From Paractinoplanes abujensis (GTDB taxonomy: Bacteria; Actinomycetota; Actinomycetes; Mycobacteriales; Micromonosporaceae), in NCBI RefSeq assembly GCF_014204895.1, contig NZ_JACHMF010000001.1, positions 2,480,001 through 2,544,000 on the forward strand: DNA of 64,000 nucleotides, in the 5' to 3' direction. Positions 44,351 through 52,648 of this stretch are shown piece after piece (position 1 is the first letter of the stretch; the number at the start of each line of letters is the position of its first letter). Position numbers and translations under genes: made by a program. The notes below the pieces were generated by a model. That model was not told the DNA's origin, searched no databases, and saw only the letters and a program-made list of their open reading frames with translations.

Positions 44351-46084
44351 CTACGTCCGACGCCTCCGTTCGGCTTCGATCGCCGGCCCGACCTCCTCCG
44401 CACGCAGCCGGCGATATTCGTAGTTGTCGCCGTGGCCGTGGTTGATGTCGAAGATGGTGAGGGTGCGCTTCCAGCCGCGACCGGTGAACGACTCGTCGCG
44501 CTCCCCGCCCTTGGCCGTGGCCGAACGGCGCACCACCTGGACGGTCTGGTGCGTCATGTCGTCCGTGACGACGTAGTACTGATAGAGCGCCGGCGCCCCG
44601 GGAGCCAGCAGCCGGCGCGCGAGGGCGACGTCGGCCGCGGCCGCGGCCCGTACGGTCGGCCAGGGCAGCCGCAACCGGTCGCCACGCGCGGTCAGGGCCG
44701 GCCACAACGTCATGCCGGGCTCCTCGGTCAGCACCCCGAAGACGAACGCCCGCGCCGCGAACTCGGCGTCCGCGGGGACGAGGGCCAGGCCCAGCAGCAG
44801 CCGCATGACGTGCTTGTCGTCGTCGAACCGCATCGGGCCCCCGTCGACCAGGGCGGCCGGCAGCGGATCGGCCCGGACCACCCCGCCCGGATCCGGGGTG
44901 AACGCGAGCAGCGGACCGCTCGGACCGTCGGCCGCGAGGATCGTCTCGTCGGTCCACGTGGCGGCGACGGCGGGATCGCGCGGCCACTCGGCCCACACCG
45001 TGTCGCCGAACACGAGCACGTATCGGCCCGCCCGATCACGGTAGACCTCCTCGGGACGGCCGTGCTTCCCGGCGGCCGTGAGCCGATGCCGACGCAGCGC
45101 CGCAGGCTGATCCCGTACGGGGGAAAGGGTCTGGCGCCAGGTCCGGGCCACCTCGCCGGACCAGGGCGCGACGGCCGCGATGAGACCGGCGGCCCGGGCG
45201 TGGTCGAGATGCGGGGTGGGCGGCTCGTGACCGATGATCCTCGACGACCTGTCCTGCGCCATCAGGAAGGCCAGCTTGCTCGCGGCGGCGGTGAAGGGCT
45301 CGATGCGTGGGTCGTCGCGATCCATGTCACGCGCGGCCGCTTCCAGGGTGATGATCTCGGCGGCGGCCCGCTCACCCCGATCGGCGGGAAAGGCCGCCTC
45401 GTCGAGCAGGGTGCGCAACGGCTCGGGCGGCTGGGGCGGACGGGGCCGGGCGGCCAGGTACCAGCCCGCGGAACGATCCGGCAGGCGTGCGTGACCGGCC
45501 CGGACCTGCTCCAGGACGACCCGGTGCTCGCGGGCCAGGGCACCCCAGGCGCGCGGATGGGTCTCGGGCAGACCGGCCCGCATCCCCACCAGCAGCATGG
45601 CCTCGCTGCGCCCCCAGCTCGTGCTGTCCGGCACCGGCACCGTCCGCCCGCGCTCGGCCAGCATCGCGCGAGCCGTCTCCACAGTGGTGGTTCCGCTCAC
45701 CCAGATCGGGAGGTCGGCGCCCAGATTCCGGCCGATCTTGGCAGCTCCCTGACGGCCACCGATCGGCCGCAGGTAGACGAACGGGCCGGTCTGGCGGTCC
45801 AGCACCAGCGTGTCGAGCGAGACCGTGGACGGCTGGAGGATCAGGGTGGCGGGGTGGCGCCCGGGCGCCACCAGCCGGGTCATCAGCTGCCGTGTCAGCT
45901 CCTCGTGCTCGGCGTGGCCGACGGGGCCGAGGGGCACGACGTAGAGCACCGGCCCGTGCGGGGTCTCCCAGAGGATGACGTACGCGGAGCCGGCCGCGAC
46001 GTCGATCAGGTCGTGCACCACCTCGCGCGGCCGCTGCTCGTGACGACCTTTCCGGACCAGCCACGGCTTCTGCACGTCGGACAT
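44351..46084 (-). CDS. Large protein of unknown function (577 residues)
   Basis: Soluble, no signal or TM segment. Recognisable only by composition: an N-terminal mixed alpha/beta part (VVHDLIDVAAGSAYVILWET), a central segment WGRSEAMLLVGMRAGLPE, and a C-terminal block with aromatic strands (ALYQYYVVTDDMTHQTVQVVRRSA, TLTIFDINHGHGDNYEYRRL). I recognise no family. It follows the MerR-methyltransferase gene on the same strand after 7 bases, so it is probably in its operon, with the Clp-N fragment downstream. Confidence 0.8.
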   Translation of the reverse strand: MSDVQKPWLVRKGRHEQRPREVVHDLIDVAAGSAYVILWETPHGPVLYVVPLGPVGHAEHEELTRQLMTRLVAPGRHPATLILQPSTVSLDTLVLDRQTGPFVYLRPIGGRQGAAKIGRNLGADLPIWVSGTTTVETARAMLAERGRTVPVPDSTSWGRSEAMLLVGMRAGLPETHPRAWGALAREHRVVLEQVRAGHARLPDRSAGWYLAARPRPPQPPEPLRTLLDEAAFPADRGERAAAEIITLEAAARDMDRDDPRIEPFTAAASKLAFLMAQDRSSRIIGHEPPTPHLDHARAAGLIAAVAPWSGEVARTWRQTLSPVRDQPAALRRHRLTAAGKHGRPEEVYRDRAGRYVLVFGDTVWAEWPRDPAVAATWTDETILAADGPSGPLLAFTPDPGGVVRADPLPAALVDGGPMRFDDDKHVMRLLLGLALVPADAEFAARAFVFGVLTEEPGMTLWPALTARGDRLRLPWPTVRAAAAADVALARRLLAPGAPALYQYYVVTDDMTHQTVQVVRRSATAKGGERDESFTGRGWKRTLTIFDINHGHGDNYEYRRLRAEEVGPAIEAERRRRT

Positions 46085-46091
46085 GTCCCCA

Positions 46092-47183
46092 TCATGCTAC
46101 GAGCAGCCGAAGGCCCAGTTCCGCCGTGTCCAGAGCGGCGACGTCGCGGTTGCGGCCCGCCCATCGTCCGCTCGCCAAGTCGTCGCGCAGGGCTTCGACG
46201 GCCCGCCGCTCGGCCTCCGGACCGACCCGCGTCCACACCGACACCGCGCGGCGGACGGAACTGTCCAGATAGGCCTGCGGACGGCGCCAGTACGCCTCGA
46301 AGAAGCCGTCCGCACAGTCCCATGGGATCAACACGGGTTCCGCCTGCCCGCCGATCGCGCCGGTCAGGTCGGCCAGGGGCGGCAGGGCGGCGGCGAGCTG
46401 CTCGAACTCGGGAAGGTAGTCACGGGTGAGCCAGAACCTGCTCGTGCTCGCCTCGTAGGTGAGCACGACGACGCGCCGGGCCACCCGGCGCATCTCGCGC
46501 AACCCCGCGATCGGATCGCGCCAATGGTGGACGGTGCTGACCGCCATCGCGGCGTCGAACGACTGATCCGCGAACGGCAGCCTCTCCGCCGCGGCGGACA
46601 CGCACGGCGCCGCGCCCGGCGGACGCTGCGCGCGCATCACGGCCGACGGCTCGACCGCCGTGACGTCGCGGTCGGCAGGCTCGTACGAGCCGGTGCCGGC
46701 GCCGACGTTGAGGACCGTGCGCGCGTCGCCCAGCGCGGACCAGATCCGCGCAGCGATCCGCGGCTCGGTGCGCCTGGTCGCCGGGTAGGCCGATCCGATC
46801 GTGTCGTACAGCATTCTCAACTGCTCCTCCGGTGTCGTCGCGATCCCTCGGGTGCGCGCGGCCAGCTCGTGGTCGAGGGCCTTCACCATCGCCGCCGCGC
46901 GGTCGCGCTGATCCGCCAGCAGCCCGCGCAGCCGCCGCAGGTGCGCGACGGCATCGATGGCCGGGTTGCCGACCAGGCCGGCGATCTCCTGCAGACCGAA
47001 ACCCAGGCGGCGGTACGCGAGCACTTCGCGCAGCCTTTCCACATCGCCCGCGGCGTACGCCCGATGACCGGCGCTCGTGCGCGCGGACGGTCGCAGCAGG
47101 CCGATCTCGTCGTAGTGATGCAGGGTGCGCACGGTGACTCCGGCCAGTTCGGCCACCTGGCCCACGCTGAGGTGCTCTTCCAC
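46092..47183 (-). CDS. MerR-family regulator fused to a SAM-dependent methyltransferase
   Basis: 363 residues in one uninterrupted frame. Residues 5-75 are a MerR HTH (LSVGQVAELAGVTVRTLHHYDEIGLLRPSARTSAGHR) with the dimerisation helix to about 110. Residues 125-360 are a class-I methyltransferase: motif I VLNVGAGTGSYEP at 158-170, motif IV region AMAVSTVHHWRDP. The usual MerR effector domain is thus replaced by an enzyme. GTG at 47183. Divergent from a ClpX-like zinc-finger gene, with a double MerR-type operator between. Confidence 0.9.
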   Translation of the reverse strand: MEEHLSVGQVAELAGVTVRTLHHYDEIGLLRPSARTSAGHRAYAAGDVERLREVLAYRRLGFGLQEIAGLVGNPAIDAVAHLRRLRGLLADQRDRAAAMVKALDHELAARTRGIATTPEEQLRMLYDTIGSAYPATRRTEPRIAARIWSALGDARTVLNVGAGTGSYEPADRDVTAVEPSAVMRAQRPPGAAPCVSAAAERLPFADQSFDAAMAVSTVHHWRDPIAGLREMRRVARRVVVLTYEASTSRFWLTRDYLPEFEQLAAALPPLADLTGAIGGQAEPVLIPWDCADGFFEAYWRRPQAYLDSSVRRAVSVWTRVGPEAERRAVEALRDDLASGRWAGRNRDVAALDTAELGLRLLVA

Positions 47184-47240
47184 GCGCTCGACTATCCGCC
47201 ATGACGTCACGTGAGGGGCAAGGGCTTGCGATCGCGGAAC

Positions 47241-47276
47241 CGTCAGGTTTAGCCTGACGTCAGGATCTACCTGACG
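47241..47276. promoter_or_regulatory. Double MerR-type operator (two overlapping inverted repeats)
   Basis: Site 1: CGTCAGG (47241-47247), TTTAG, CCTGACG (47253-47259). Site 2: CGTCAGG (47258-47264), ATCTA, CCTGACG (47270-47276). Same arms and 5-base spacers, sharing two bases. Located 17 bp upstream of the ClpX-like gene and 58 bp upstream of the MerR-methyltransferase gene. Confidence 0.75.
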
Positions 47277-47292
47277 ACAGGCGGAGGTAATC

Positions 47293-47634
47293 ATGGATCT
47301 CGAGATGCGGTGCTCCTTCTGCGGCAAGAAACAGGAGGAGGTGGCCCAGCTGATCGCGGGTCCCGGCCCCGCCATCTGCGACGAGTGCGTGCGGCTCTGC
47401 AACGACGTGCTCGCGGGCAAGCGGCTCGAAGGCGTCCGCCTGTGGGAGGACCAGACCGACGAGGAGCTGATCGCGACCATGGTCCGGGTCGCGTCCCTGA
47501 AACATCAGGTCGACCGGGCGGTCGGGCGGATCGCCCGCTTGCTGCGCAGCCGGGGCACGACGTGGACGACGATCGGCGAGGCGCTCGGCATCACCAAGCA
47601 GTCGGCCTGGGAACGGTTCTCCGGCGAGGACTAA
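47293..47634 (+). CDS. ClpX-type zinc-finger plus helix-turn-helix mini-protein
   Basis: 113 residues. Residues 5-40 are nearly a ClpX zinc-binding domain: [18 protein letters not shown] and [12 protein letters not shown], with Cys7, Cys10, Cys29 and Cys32. There is no AAA domain. The C-terminal half has a helical linker ([18 protein letters not shown]) and an HTH-like end ([18 protein letters not shown]). ATG 47293 with GGAGG upstream. Likely a DNA-binding or Clp-adaptor protein, controlled by the double operator. Confidence 0.85.
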   Translation: MDLEMRCSFCGKKQEEVAQLIAGPGPAICDECVRLCNDVLAGKRLEGVRLWEDQTDEELIATMVRVASLKHQVDRAVGRIARLLRSRGTTWTTIGEALGITKQSAWERFSGED

Positions 47635-48791
47635 CGGGTCTCGCCGGCCAGCTTCCGATAGACGGCGTGCACGAGGATCGGGCGGCGGATGCTCTCCAGC
47701 ACCGGCTCGAAGAACTCCTTGCGGTATTCCAGATTCGTCATCGACGTCGTCGCGAACGAGACCCCGCCGAACGAGGCCAGCAGGGCGGCCAGCTTGAACA
47801 GGGCCATCGGGAGCCCGAGCAGGCCCGACGGTTCCGGGTCGTGCCCGATCCAGGTGGCCGCCGTCTCCTGCTGCACGGTGATCAGCCCCAGCGTGGCGAA
47901 GAACAGGAACAGGCCGAAGCCGATGACGGCGGCCTGCACCAGCTGGCGGACGGTGAGCAGCACGAGCACGTTGAGGGCCTGGCGTTGCTCCAGCGGCCGC
48001 ACGTCGACCGCCTCGACGTCGACACCGGCCAGCGGGGTGCCGGCGCAGGCTTCGGCCAGGTCCTCCCGCGTGGGCGGCGGGCCGACCGGGTCCTCGTCGT
48101 AGCCGCGCACGACCCGCCAGGTGGCCAGGGCCACGATGACGGTCAGCAGAGCCAGCACGAGCCACACCCGCGGCCAGGGCAGGCGGTCCAGCAGCTGCCA
48201 CAGCTCACCGGTGAAGAACAGGAACACCGTGCCGAACAGGACCACCGGCAGCGACCGTCCGAACGAGCGGGGAATGCCGGCCAGCCCTTTGGCCAGGTCA
48301 CCGACGGCGTGGCGCAGAGCTGCCACCACCCCGTACGAGGTGGCCAGAAACCCGCCGGCGAACGTGGCCGCAAAGACGAGCAGCCCGGCCACCCCGACGA
48401 TCAGCCAGGTGCGGTCCTGCGCCGCGACCTCGCGGCCGAACGCGCCCGGGCGCACCCGGTAGAGCAGCGAGCCCCCGGCGATGAACACCGCCGCGAAGAA
48501 CACGCCGGCCCCGATCGTGCCGGCCCGCCCCAGCCGGGGCGGCCGGCGCCCGTTCAGCCCCGCCGTGAACGGCCAGACCAGGGCCGTCGCGAGGAGCGGG
48601 ACGGCCAGCGCGACGAACGTGCCGACCGACGCGGCCTGCAACAGCCAGTAGATCGAGGCGCCGGTCAGGAACGGCAACATGCGGGGCACGACCTGATCGC
48701 GCGCGGTGAAGCCCACGATCAGCTGGGGCAGGGCGGCCCGCACGAACCACCGCTCGGTCCGGTTGAGGGTCGCCGCCCGTGATCCGCGCAC
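47631..48791 (-). CDS. Polytopic membrane protein, function unknown
   Basis: 386 residues with six or seven TM helices and a long cytosolic loop around 225-275. Its stop overlaps the convergent ClpX-like gene stop by four bases. GTG start at 48791. No family recognised with confidence. Confidence 0.7.
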   Translation of the reverse strand: MRGSRAATLNRTERWFVRAALPQLIVGFTARDQVVPRMLPFLTGASIYWLLQAASVGTFVALAVPLLATALVWPFTAGLNGRRPPRLGRAGTIGAGVFFAAVFIAGGSLLYRVRPGAFGREVAAQDRTWLIVGVAGLLVFAATFAGGFLATSYGVVAALRHAVGDLAKGLAGIPRSFGRSLPVVLFGTVFLFFTGELWQLLDRLPWPRVWLVLALLTVIVALATWRVVRGYDEDPVGPPPTREDLAEACAGTPLAGVDVEAVDVRPLEQRQALNVLVLLTVRQLVQAAVIGFGLFLFFATLGLITVQQETAATWIGHDPEPSGLLGLPMALFKLAALLASFGGVSFATTSMTNLEYRKEFFEPVLESIRRPILVHAVYRKLAGETR

Positions 48792-48889
48792 GGGGATGAT
48801 CGAACCACAACGAGGCGGTGGACACGCAGCCCCAATACCTACTAGTTTGATGGGCGTTGCGGGGGGACGGGACGGGACAGGGGTCCGGC

Positions 48890-49582
48890 ATGGGCGGGAA
48901 GAACCGGCAGCTCGACGGGTTTACCCCGATGCGGGTGGATTTCGAGCGGGCCTCGGTCACGAGGGCGGGCCACCGCATCCTCGCCGGCGCCACCCTCACG
49001 CTGAAACCGGGCACGCTGACCGTCGTGGTCGGCAGCACGGGCTCGGGCAAGACCACACTTCTCGACCTCGCGGCCGGGCTCGCGCCCACCGGCGGCGTGG
49101 TCAAGTTCGACGGCATCGACGTACGCGGTCAGCACCCCACGGGCGTGACGGTCGTGACCGCGACGCCGTTCCTGGTCGCCGCGCCGATCCGCGACAACCT
49201 CGGGCTCGGCGCCACCTATCCGGAAACGGACCTGTGGGACGCCCTGCGCGTGGCCGCGGCCGACGAGGAGGTGCGCGCCCTGCCCGACGGCCTGGACACG
49301 TCGCTCGCCGACGACTCGCTGCGCTGCCGCCTCGCCCTGGCCCGCGCCGTGCTGCGCCGGCCCCGCTTGCTGATCCTCGACGACGCCACGACCGGGCTGG
49401 ACGCGGCCACCGAACTGCGCGTGCTGGAAGGCTTGGCCGCCCTCGACGTCACGGTGCTGGCCACGGCCGGCCGGCTGCCCTCGGCCGCCCCCGCCGATCA
49501 GGTCGTGCTGCTGGAGGCGGGCCGGCTTTCCGCGCCCGAGGCGGCCACCCGCCCGGCGAACGCCTACGCCGCGGCCGGATAG
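48890..49582 (+). CDS. Orphan ABC ATPase domain protein with degenerate signature
   Basis: 230 residues. Walker A VGSTGSGKTT, Walker B LLILDDATTGLD, but the LSGGQ position reads LADDSLRCR, and no permease gene is adjacent. Walker sites are intact, so ATP binding is likely; the weak signature argues against a normal transport dimer. ATG 48890 with AGGGG 7 bases upstream; ATG 48929 is an alternative. Confidence 0.8.
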   Translation: MGGKNRQLDGFTPMRVDFERASVTRAGHRILAGATLTLKPGTLTVVVGSTGSGKTTLLDLAAGLAPTGGVVKFDGIDVRGQHPTGVTVVTATPFLVAAPIRDNLGLGATYPETDLWDALRVAAADEEVRALPDGLDTSLADDSLRCRLALARAVLRRPRLLILDDATTGLDAATELRVLEGLAALDVTVLATAGRLPSAAPADQVVLLEAGRLSAPEAATRPANAYAAAG

Positions 49583-49714
49583 CGTGATCATCTAGTACCT
49601 CCCTCAGGGCAGGGGCCCGCCCACCGGGGGTCCCCCGGCCCCCTGCTTCGGCTCCGTCGTGGCTCGCGGAGCGGGCCGATTCTGGCGCAGCGAACCGATC
49701 TTCGGGGGTCGGCC

Positions 49715-49740
49715 TGTGGACAACCCTGCATTGTGGACAA
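49715..49740 (+). other. Two DnaA-box-like sequences in direct repeat
   Basis: TGTGGACAA at 49715-49723 and again at 49732-49740; the complement TTGTCCACA is the preferred actinobacterial DnaA box. They lie 38 bp before the SDR remnant start in a 195-bp spacer with no other feature. Two boxes alone do not make an origin. Confidence 0.45.
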
Positions 49741-49777
49741 CTGCGGGACCCGGCCGGCCGAGCCCTAAGCTGCGGCG

Positions 49778-50390
49778 ATGAAACTCGACGACAAGACCGT
49801 CGTGCTGACCGGAGCCACCAGCGGGATCGGCCTGGCCACGGCGCATGCGCTGGCCGGGCGGGCGGGCCGGCTGATCCTGCACGGCGTCGAGGAGTCGTCA
49901 CCGCTGGCCGAGGGCGGCAACGTCAGCTACTTCCGGGCCGGCTTCAGCTCGCTGCGCGCCGTGACCGAGCTGGCCGAGCGGCTCCGGGCCACTGCGGGCC
50001 GCGTCGACGTGCTCGTCAACAACGCCGCGCGCCCGGGCCCCGAGCTGCGCACCCTGTCCGGCGACGGCCACGAGATCACGTTCCAGATCAACTACGTGGC
50101 GGCAGTCCTACTCACCGAGCGGCTCGGGGCGCCGGGCCGGGTCGTGAACGTCTCCTCGGCCACACACCTGTCGGCGACCCCGCATCTCGACGACGTCAAC
50201 TTGGCCCGCCGTTCGGGGCGCCTCCGCCGAGCGCGCCGCGGCCACTCTCGTCCACGTCATCACGCGCGAGGGCGACAACGGCACCTACTACGACGAGCGC
50301 TCCCCCGCCGCACCGAACCCGCTCGCCCTCGATCCCAGCTTCCAGCAACGCCTTCACGACGTGACCCGGGCCGCGATCGACGGGCGATGA
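49778..50390 (+). pseudogene. Short-chain dehydrogenase pseudogene (internal deletion and frameshift)
   Basis: The first 145 residues read as a good SDR (VVLTGATSGIGLATAHAL, VLVNNAARP, VNVSSATHLS). After HLDDVNLA the frame changes, and a different frame gives the normal SDR end (SAERAAATLVHVITREGDNGTYYDERSPAAPNP to the TGA at 50388-50390). The region with the catalytic Tyr-x3-Lys, about 80-100 residues, is missing. Its 3' end overlaps the MFS gene on the other strand. Confidence 0.8.
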
Positions 50391-51502
50391 CCGGCGAGCA
50401 GCACGGCGCAGAGGAGGCCGCAGCACACCACCAGCGCACCGAAGGCGTTGAGCGCCACCTCCAACGTCGCTGCCGTGACCACCAGCGCGGCCAGCAACGC
50501 ACCGGCCACCGCGGCCACGGCATCACTCACGAAGAAGGTGGCGGCGACCCGGCCCAGCAGGGCATCCGGGGTCGACGCCTGCATCCCGTACGTGATGGCG
50601 ACACCCGCGATCACACCCGGCGCACCGGCGAGCGTCACGGCCACGACAGCGACGACGATCGTGGTGGCGTTGACCATCACCAGGAAGCAGAGACCGACCA
50701 AGGTGTACGCGACAGTCAGGATGCCGCGGGTCCCGTACCGGCGGACGACGCGGCCGCTGACCGCGGACCCGGCGACGTAACCCAGGCCGAGGCCGGCGAT
50801 CAGATAACCGAGCTCCACCCCGGAGCCGTGCAGCCGGGTCACGGTGAACGGGACGAGCAGGGCGGTCAGGGCGGCGTTCCCCGTCCAGTAGACCCAGCTG
50901 GCCACGAGCATCCCGCGCAGCAACGGCGACGCCAGGACGTCACGCATCCCGGCCGGCGAAGCGTCCACAGCCGACGGCCGCAAGGCGAGCCCCGCGATGA
51001 TGGCCGCGGCGGCCAGGTAGCTCACGGCGTCGACGATGACGACGAGCTCGAACCACCCCCGCGCGGTCAGGAAGGTGCCGATCACCGGGCCGATCATGCG
51101 CAGGGCGCTGTCGCTGAGGGCCGTGAGCGAGTTGGCCGAGGCGAGGTCGTCGGCGACCGCGGGCAGCACGGCGCGCAGGGCCGGCCGCAGGAAACACACG
51201 ACCACGCTCTCGCCCAGCAGCCCGGCGAGCAGGAAGCCGACGTGCGGCGGCAGCATCAGGACCACCGCCGCCGCACCCGCCAGGTTGGCTCCCACCAGCA
51301 CCGACCGGCGCGGCCAGCGGTCGATCAGCACCCCGGCCCACGGACCGATCAGCACGGCCGGCGCCGCCTGCACGGCCAGGGCCAGCCCCGTCGACAGGGC
51401 CGAGCCGGTCAGCCGGTGCACCTGCAGCGGCACGGCCATCACAAGCAACCATGACCCGAACGAATCGATCGTCGTGGCCGCCCACAACCGCCGGAACCCC
51501 AT
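50354..51502 (-). CDS. MFS transporter
   Basis: 382 residues, about twelve TM helices, with MFS motif A-like GVLIDRWPRRSVLV between helices 2 and 3 and the GLGLGYVAGSAVSGRVVRRYG repeat in the second half. Related to the enterobactin-exporter/DHA3 type. ATG at 51502. Divergent from an XRE regulator whose operator-like repeat lies 20 bp upstream, so likely controlled by it. Confidence 0.9.
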   Translation of the reverse strand: MGFRRLWAATTIDSFGSWLLVMAVPLQVHRLTGSALSTGLALAVQAAPAVLIGPWAGVLIDRWPRRSVLVGANLAGAAAVVLMLPPHVGFLLAGLLGESVVVCFLRPALRAVLPAVADDLASANSLTALSDSALRMIGPVIGTFLTARGWFELVVIVDAVSYLAAAAIIAGLALRPSAVDASPAGMRDVLASPLLRGMLVASWVYWTGNAALTALLVPFTVTRLHGSGVELGYLIAGLGLGYVAGSAVSGRVVRRYGTRGILTVAYTLVGLCFLVMVNATTIVVAVVAVTLAGAPGVIAGVAITYGMQASTPDALLGRVAATFFVSDAVAAVAGALLAALVVTAATLEVALNAFGALVVCCGLLCAVLLAGHRPSIAARVTS

Positions 51503-51522
51503 GACCCGAAGCTATTCCCACA

Positions 51523-51547
51523 AGACACTTCATGGCAATATGTGTCT
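51523..51547. promoter_or_regulatory. Inverted repeat between MFS and XRE genes
   Basis: AGACAC (51523-51528) and GTGTCT (51542-51547), perfect arms around 13 bases, covering the XRE start at 51540. Plausible autoregulatory operator. Confidence 0.5.
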
Positions 51548-51860
51548 CGTGGAGATAGAGGAACTCGGGGTGATGTTCAAGCGGAAGCGGGTGGCCGACG
51601 GTCGCACGATCGCCTCCGTGGCGGCGCAGGCAGGCCTCTCGGTGCCCTACATCGCCAATCTGGAGAACGGCCGTGGCAACCCGACCCTCGCAGCCGTGAA
51701 CCGTCTGGCCGAGACGCTCGGTCTGCGGCTCCTGGTCGTCGAGGCCGACGAGTCGCCCGCATCCCGCCTCCTGGAGATCATGGCCGACCTCAAGGGCCGG
51801 CCCCTGACCGACCGCGACCGGCATCGCATCCAGGACGTCACGAGCCTGATCACCGGCTGA
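51540..51860 (+). CDS. XRE-family HTH regulator
   Basis: 106 residues from ATG 51540; GTG 51549 and ATG 51501 are in-frame alternatives. HTH at about 12-65 (LGVMFKRKRVADGRTIASVAAQAGLSVPYIANLENGRGNPTLAAVNRLAETLGL). Short C-terminus without sensor domain. Divergent from the MFS gene; likely represses it. Confidence 0.85.
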   Translation: MCLVEIEELGVMFKRKRVADGRTIASVAAQAGLSVPYIANLENGRGNPTLAAVNRLAETLGLRLLVVEADESPASRLLEIMADLKGRPLTDRDRHRIQDVTSLITG

Positions 51861-52091
51861 TCCAGGGTCACCGTTCTTGACCTGCGGCCATGACTGCAGG
51901 GCCATCACGACCCCCCTCTTCCATCACCGCGTAGAGCCGGCCTGATTGCTCAGTCGCACTGCCGACACGCCGTTGGCACGTCGTCACCGCAGCGGTGCTA
52001 TCAACTCCCGGCACTTCCTCGACGACCCGGCTCGGCGCGGCGCGCACTCAGTCCTGCGCGGCATGGAGCGCCGATAATTGGTCTACTCCGA

Positions 52092-52111
52092 GCGTATACT
52101 CTGGGCGTATA
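52092..52111. promoter_or_regulatory. Direct repeats GCGTATA upstream of the PadR operon
   Basis: GCGTATA at 52092-52098 and 52105-52111, 13 bp apart, 10 bp before the ATG at 52121; the left copy extends to GTATAC and the right to GTATAG, promoter-like. Possible PadR operator/promoter. The rest of 51861-52120 shows nothing. Confidence 0.4.
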
Positions 52112-52120
52112 GTGCTCGGC

Positions 52121-52648
52121 ATGACAGTGCCCCTCACCCTGCTCGGCCTGCTCGAGCGTGAACCGCGCCACGGCTACGACCTCAAGCGCGACTACGACGC
52201 GTTCTTCGGCCGCGACAAACCCCTGTCGTTCGGGCAGGTCTACTCGACGCTGAGCAGACTTGCCCGCGACGGCAAGGTCGTCATCAGCGACCTGGAGGCG
52301 GGCGCCGGCCCCGACCGCAAGCGCTACGTCATCACCGACCGCGGCGCCACCGAGGTCGGGGCGTGGCTGACCGAGCCGGTCGCGCCCGAGCCGCATCTGC
52401 AGACGGTCCTGTTCGCCAAGGTCACGCTGGCCCTGCTGCTCGACCGCCCGGCCGAGCAGTATCTGGACACCCAGCGCGCGGCCCACATGCAACGCATGCG
52501 CGAGCTGACCCAGGTCAAGCGCACCGGCAGCCTGGTCGACTCGCTGCTGGCCGACCATGCCCTGTTCCACATCGAGGCCGACCTGCGCTGGATCGACCTC
52601 ACCGCCGCCCGCCTCGACGCGCTGGCCCAGGAGGTCCGAGCCCGATGA
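52121..52648 (+). CDS. PadR-family transcription regulator
   Basis: 175 residues. PadR winged HTH (LTLLGLLEREPRHGYDLKRDYDAFFG, LSFGQVYSTLSRLARDGKV) and the C-terminal dimerisation helices. First gene of an operon with an ABC exporter (ATGA overlap with the ATPase). PadR plus MacB-like exporter is a common drug-responsive set. Confidence 0.93.
   Translation: MTVPLTLLGLLEREPRHGYDLKRDYDAFFGRDKPLSFGQVYSTLSRLARDGKVVISDLEAGAGPDRKRYVITDRGATEVGAWLTEPVAPEPHLQTVLFAKVTLALLLDRPAEQYLDTQRAAHMQRMRELTQVKRTGSLVDSLLADHALFHIEADLRWIDLTAARLDALAQEVRAR

Noticed and set aside
49715..49740. Replication origin
   Set aside because: Only two DnaA boxes and no origin genes or AT-rich unwinding element.
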